Origin: Kitasatospora sp. A2-31
GTDB taxonomy: Bacteria > Actinomycetota > Actinomycetes > Streptomycetales > Streptomycetaceae
Direction: 5' to 3'
Assembly (NCBI RefSeq): GCF_022288725.1
Contig: NZ_JAKNTA010000001.1
Span: 865,760-929,759 of the forward strand
DNA: 64,000 nt
This document shows positions 62,376-64,000 of the stretch, piece after piece. A model generated the notes under the pieces. The model did not search any database. It was not told the DNA's origin and saw nothing but the letters and a program-made list of their open reading frames with translations. Every line of letters begins with the position of its first letter. Position 1 is the first letter of the stretch. The position numbers and the translations under genes are program-made.

Positions 62376-63176
62376 CTAGGCGGACGCGGTTGCGCGCGGC
62401 TCGGCGGCCGCCACAGGGCCGGCCGGGGCCGCGGCGCGGTCGAGCGCCAGCGGGTCGGTCACCGTGCCGGTCCCCTCGTCGAGCGGCCCCTGCGCCAGCC
62501 TGGTCACCTCTGCGGGGACCGGCGGCGCCAGGTCGGCCGTCGCACGGAGACCGGACAATACGTCGTCGGGTCGTACGGCGGGTGTGGCGTGTCGTACTAC
62601 CAGGCGCAGTATCGCACAGGGACGGGCCGTCCGAACATCGCGGCCCCTTTCGCCCACCGTGTCCGCACCGGCGTCGACCTGCGACGGGAGGATCTCCAGC
62701 GCCGCCACGGCGCCGCGCGCGTCGAAGACCCGGACGCCGTTCTTGGTCAGGCGTTCGACCTCCACCCGCTCCTCGGCGAGGAAGAGGGCGGCCGCACGGG
62801 CGGCCTCCTCCGGAGTGACACCGTCCAGCCGGACCTGCCACTCGGAGGCCTCCAAGCGCTCCACGAAGTTCGGCGTCCGGACCTCGACCGCGTCGATGAC
62901 GTCCAGCCCGTTCGGCAGCGACGCGTCCAGCTGCGCACGCAGCTGCTCCGGGTCGCGGACGTCGGCGAGGCCGATCTCCAGGTACTCCGCCTCGCTCGCC
63001 ACCCCGGTCGGAGCGGCGTTGGCGTACGACACCTTCGGGTGCGGGGTGAAGCCGGCCGAGTAGGCCATCGGCACCGCCGACCGGCGCAGGGCGCGCTCGA
63101 AGGCGCGCTGGAAATCGCGGTGGCTGGTGAAGCGGAGCCGGCCGCGCTTGGTGTAGCGGAGACGGATCCGCTGCAC
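62376..63176 (-). CDS. TIGR03936 family radical-SAM-associated protein (DUF2344)
   Basis: A 266-residue cytoplasmic protein. Family signatures are RIRLRYTKRGRLRFTSHRDFQRAFERALRRSAVPMAYSAGFTPHPKVSYANAAPTGVASEAEYLEI. Residues after about 190 are less conserved and Ala/Pro-rich. The family is normally found as a separate partner of, or fused to, a B12-binding radical SAM protein (TIGR03960), upstream of RNase E/G. Here rne follows it on the same strand, but a transposase gene begins about 300 nt upstream instead of the expected partner. The start is GTG 63176. Function unknown; a role in RNA modification is often suspected. Confidence 0.9.
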   Translation of the reverse strand: MQRIRLRYTKRGRLRFTSHRDFQRAFERALRRSAVPMAYSAGFTPHPKVSYANAAPTGVASEAEYLEIGLADVRDPEQLRAQLDASLPNGLDVIDAVEVRTPNFVERLEASEWQVRLDGVTPEEAARAAALFLAEERVEVERLTKNGVRVFDARGAVAALEILPSQVDAGADTVGERGRDVRTARPCAILRLVVRHATPAVRPDDVLSGLRATADLAPPVPAEVTRLAQGPLDEGTGTVTDPLALDRAAAPAGPVAAAEPRATASA

Positions 63177-63488
63177 CGTCGGCGCGGGCGGCGGACCGTC
63201 GGGCGTACGGCGTGCCAGGGTCGCTCAGTCCTTAGTCAGTTGTCCCCGTCCGGCGCGGCGGTCGTGCGCCACTGTCCGGACTCTGTCACCTCAAAGGGTA
63301 CGCGCCCGCACGCCCGGCTCGCTCCGCCCCTGGTCGGGCCCCCTGCCGCCCGGGCCGGGGGCCTGACACGCCGATGCCCCCGCCGGAGCACTCCGACGCT
63401 GTTGGTTAATCCGGGGGCTGCGTGACGTCGGCCTGTCCGACCCCGTTGGGGTTGGGCAGGCCGACGTTGCGTTTTGGGAGGGACTGGG
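63177..63488. other. 312-nt region upstream of TIGR03936, probable insertion-element edge
   Basis: No gene seen. It holds the upstream sequence of the TIGR03936 gene and, from about 63390 on, sequence likely belonging to the insertion element, including the hairpin at 63425-63467. I could not place the terminal inverted repeat without the other end. Confidence 0.45.
63425..63467. other. Hairpin at the 5' end of the insertion element
   Basis: ACGTCGGCCTG at 63425-63435 pairs perfectly with 63457-63467; inner CC/GG and CCCC/GGGG segments extend the structure. It lies 21 nt before the transposase start. Confidence 0.65.
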
Positions 63489-64000
63489 GTGTCGCTGCGA
63501 GGGGTGGGGCTGGGCGAGGTGCCGGAGGAGACCGCTCGGCTGGCGCGGGCGGTGTTCCCGAAGGGGTGCCTGGCGATGCGGCTGCGGGACGACCTCCAGG
63601 TGGTGATCGCGGACGCGGACTTCGCGGGGCTGTACGCGGTCCGGGGCCGCCCTGCGGTATCGCCGGCCCGGCTGGCGGTGGTGTCCGTGTTGCAGTTCAC
63701 CGAGGGGCTGACGGACCGGCAGGCCGCCCATGCGGTGCGCTCGCGCCTGGACTGGAAGTACGCGCTGGGGCTGGAACTGGCGGACACCGGGTTCGACTTC
63801 TCGGTCCTGAGCGAGTTCCGTGCCCGGCTGGCCGCGTCGGACACGGGTCAGCGGGTGTTCGACGCGCTGCTGGACGCGGCCCAGCGGGCTGGGCTGCTCA
63901 AGAGCGGAGGGCGTCAGCGCACCGACTCCACGCATGTCCTCGCGGTCACCCGGGACCTGAGCCGGCTGGAGTTCGTGGTCGAGACGCTGCGGACGGCGTT
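63489..64000 (+). mobile_element. IS1182-like transposase, N-terminal part (partial)
   Basis: An open frame from GTG 63489 to the window end (170 codons) with GGGAGGGA just upstream. It reads VSLRGVGLGEVPEETARLAR..., then DADFAGLYAVRGRPAVSPARLAVVSVLQFTEGLTDRQAAHAV, FDFSVLSEFRARL, and the first catalytic aspartate region QRTDSTHVLAV. This matches the N-terminal helical domain (DUF772-like) and the start of the DDE domain of IS1182-family transposases. The rest is outside the window, so intactness cannot be judged. Its insertion lies upstream of TIGR03936. Confidence 0.85.

Noticed and set aside
58198..62379. A 1393-residue open frame antisense to rne
   Set aside because: Composed of Gly/Leu/Arg repeats mirroring the Ala/Glu codons of rne; no ribosome site or domain.

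Overview
This is a very high-GC (clearly above 70% by eye) chromosomal window from an actinomycete of the family Streptomycetaceae (Streptomyces or Kitasatospora). Evidence: almost exclusive G/C at third codon positions, many GTG starts, Streptomyces-style TANNNT -10 boxes placed 6-8 nt before leaderless starts, and a gene order (phoH-ybeY, rnz, tricorn protease, rsmE, dnaJ2, hrcA, hemW, lepA/rpsT, holA, comEC-comEA, leuS, phosphatase-rsfS-LCP-nadD, spore-wall genes, proA-proB, obg-rpmA-rplU-rne) that I recall as the conserved SCO2532-SCO2599 core of S. coelicolor. No database was consulted.

Layout. 1-10147 (minus strand): ybeY (partial), phoH, rnz, a HIT protein, an RDD membrane protein, a tricorn-type protease, rsmE, dnaJ and hrcA, with a CIRCE operator upstream of hrcA. 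10421-12814 (plus): htpX, pspAB and a DUF3097 gene. 12821-16629 (minus): an Uma2-type endonuclease, hemW and a long-chain acyl-CoA synthetase with a TTG start. 16950-23055 (plus): an overlapping pair of ABC exporter half-transporters, then an ECF41-type sigma factor (SigJ) and its partner flavin oxidoreductase. 23252-34358: lepA, a small monooxygenase, rpsT, a membrane protein, holA, a 97-residue protein, comEC, comEA and degV. 34480-40134 (minus): a coiled-coil membrane protein, leuS with a leucine-codon leader peptide and attenuator, and a large regulator. 40383-43556: three identical tRNA-Ala(GGC) genes; a divergent MFS exporter/HTH regulator pair lies between the first and second. 43750-54756: phosphatase, rsfS, an LCP/LytR_C protein, nadD, two tiny membrane proteins, an M48 protease, two related membrane proteins (SCO2583/SCO2584 type, the latter linked to the spore wall), proA, an unknown protein and proB. 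55061-64000: an Ala/Gly-rich lipoprotein, obg, rpmA, rplU, rne, a TIGR03936 protein, and the start of an IS1182-like transposase running off the window.

Functional themes are translation and ribosome biogenesis (YbeY, RsmE, LepA, S20, LeuRS, RsfS, Obg, L27, L21, three tRNA-Ala), RNA processing (RNase Z, RNase E/G), proteostasis (HrcA/DnaJ, HtpX, tricorn), DNA uptake (ComEA/ComEC), cell envelope (PspAB, LCP, SCO2584-type) and proline synthesis (ProA/ProB).

The most interesting signals are regulatory. (1) A 12-residue leader peptide with three consecutive leucine codons is followed by a hairpin and U-tract directly upstream of leuS, a textbook ribosome-mediated attenuator architecture. (2) A site matching the ECF41 promoter (GTCACA, exact 16-nt spacer, CGTC) lies across the 3' end of the sigJ gene and points at the oxidoreductase. 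(3) The histidine phosphatase gene appears to start with CTG, overlapping the rsfS stop. (4) A 2.99-kb exporter/regulator cassette is bracketed by identical tRNA-Ala repeats. (5) A perfect 24-bp palindrome lies between proA and the SCO2584-type gene.
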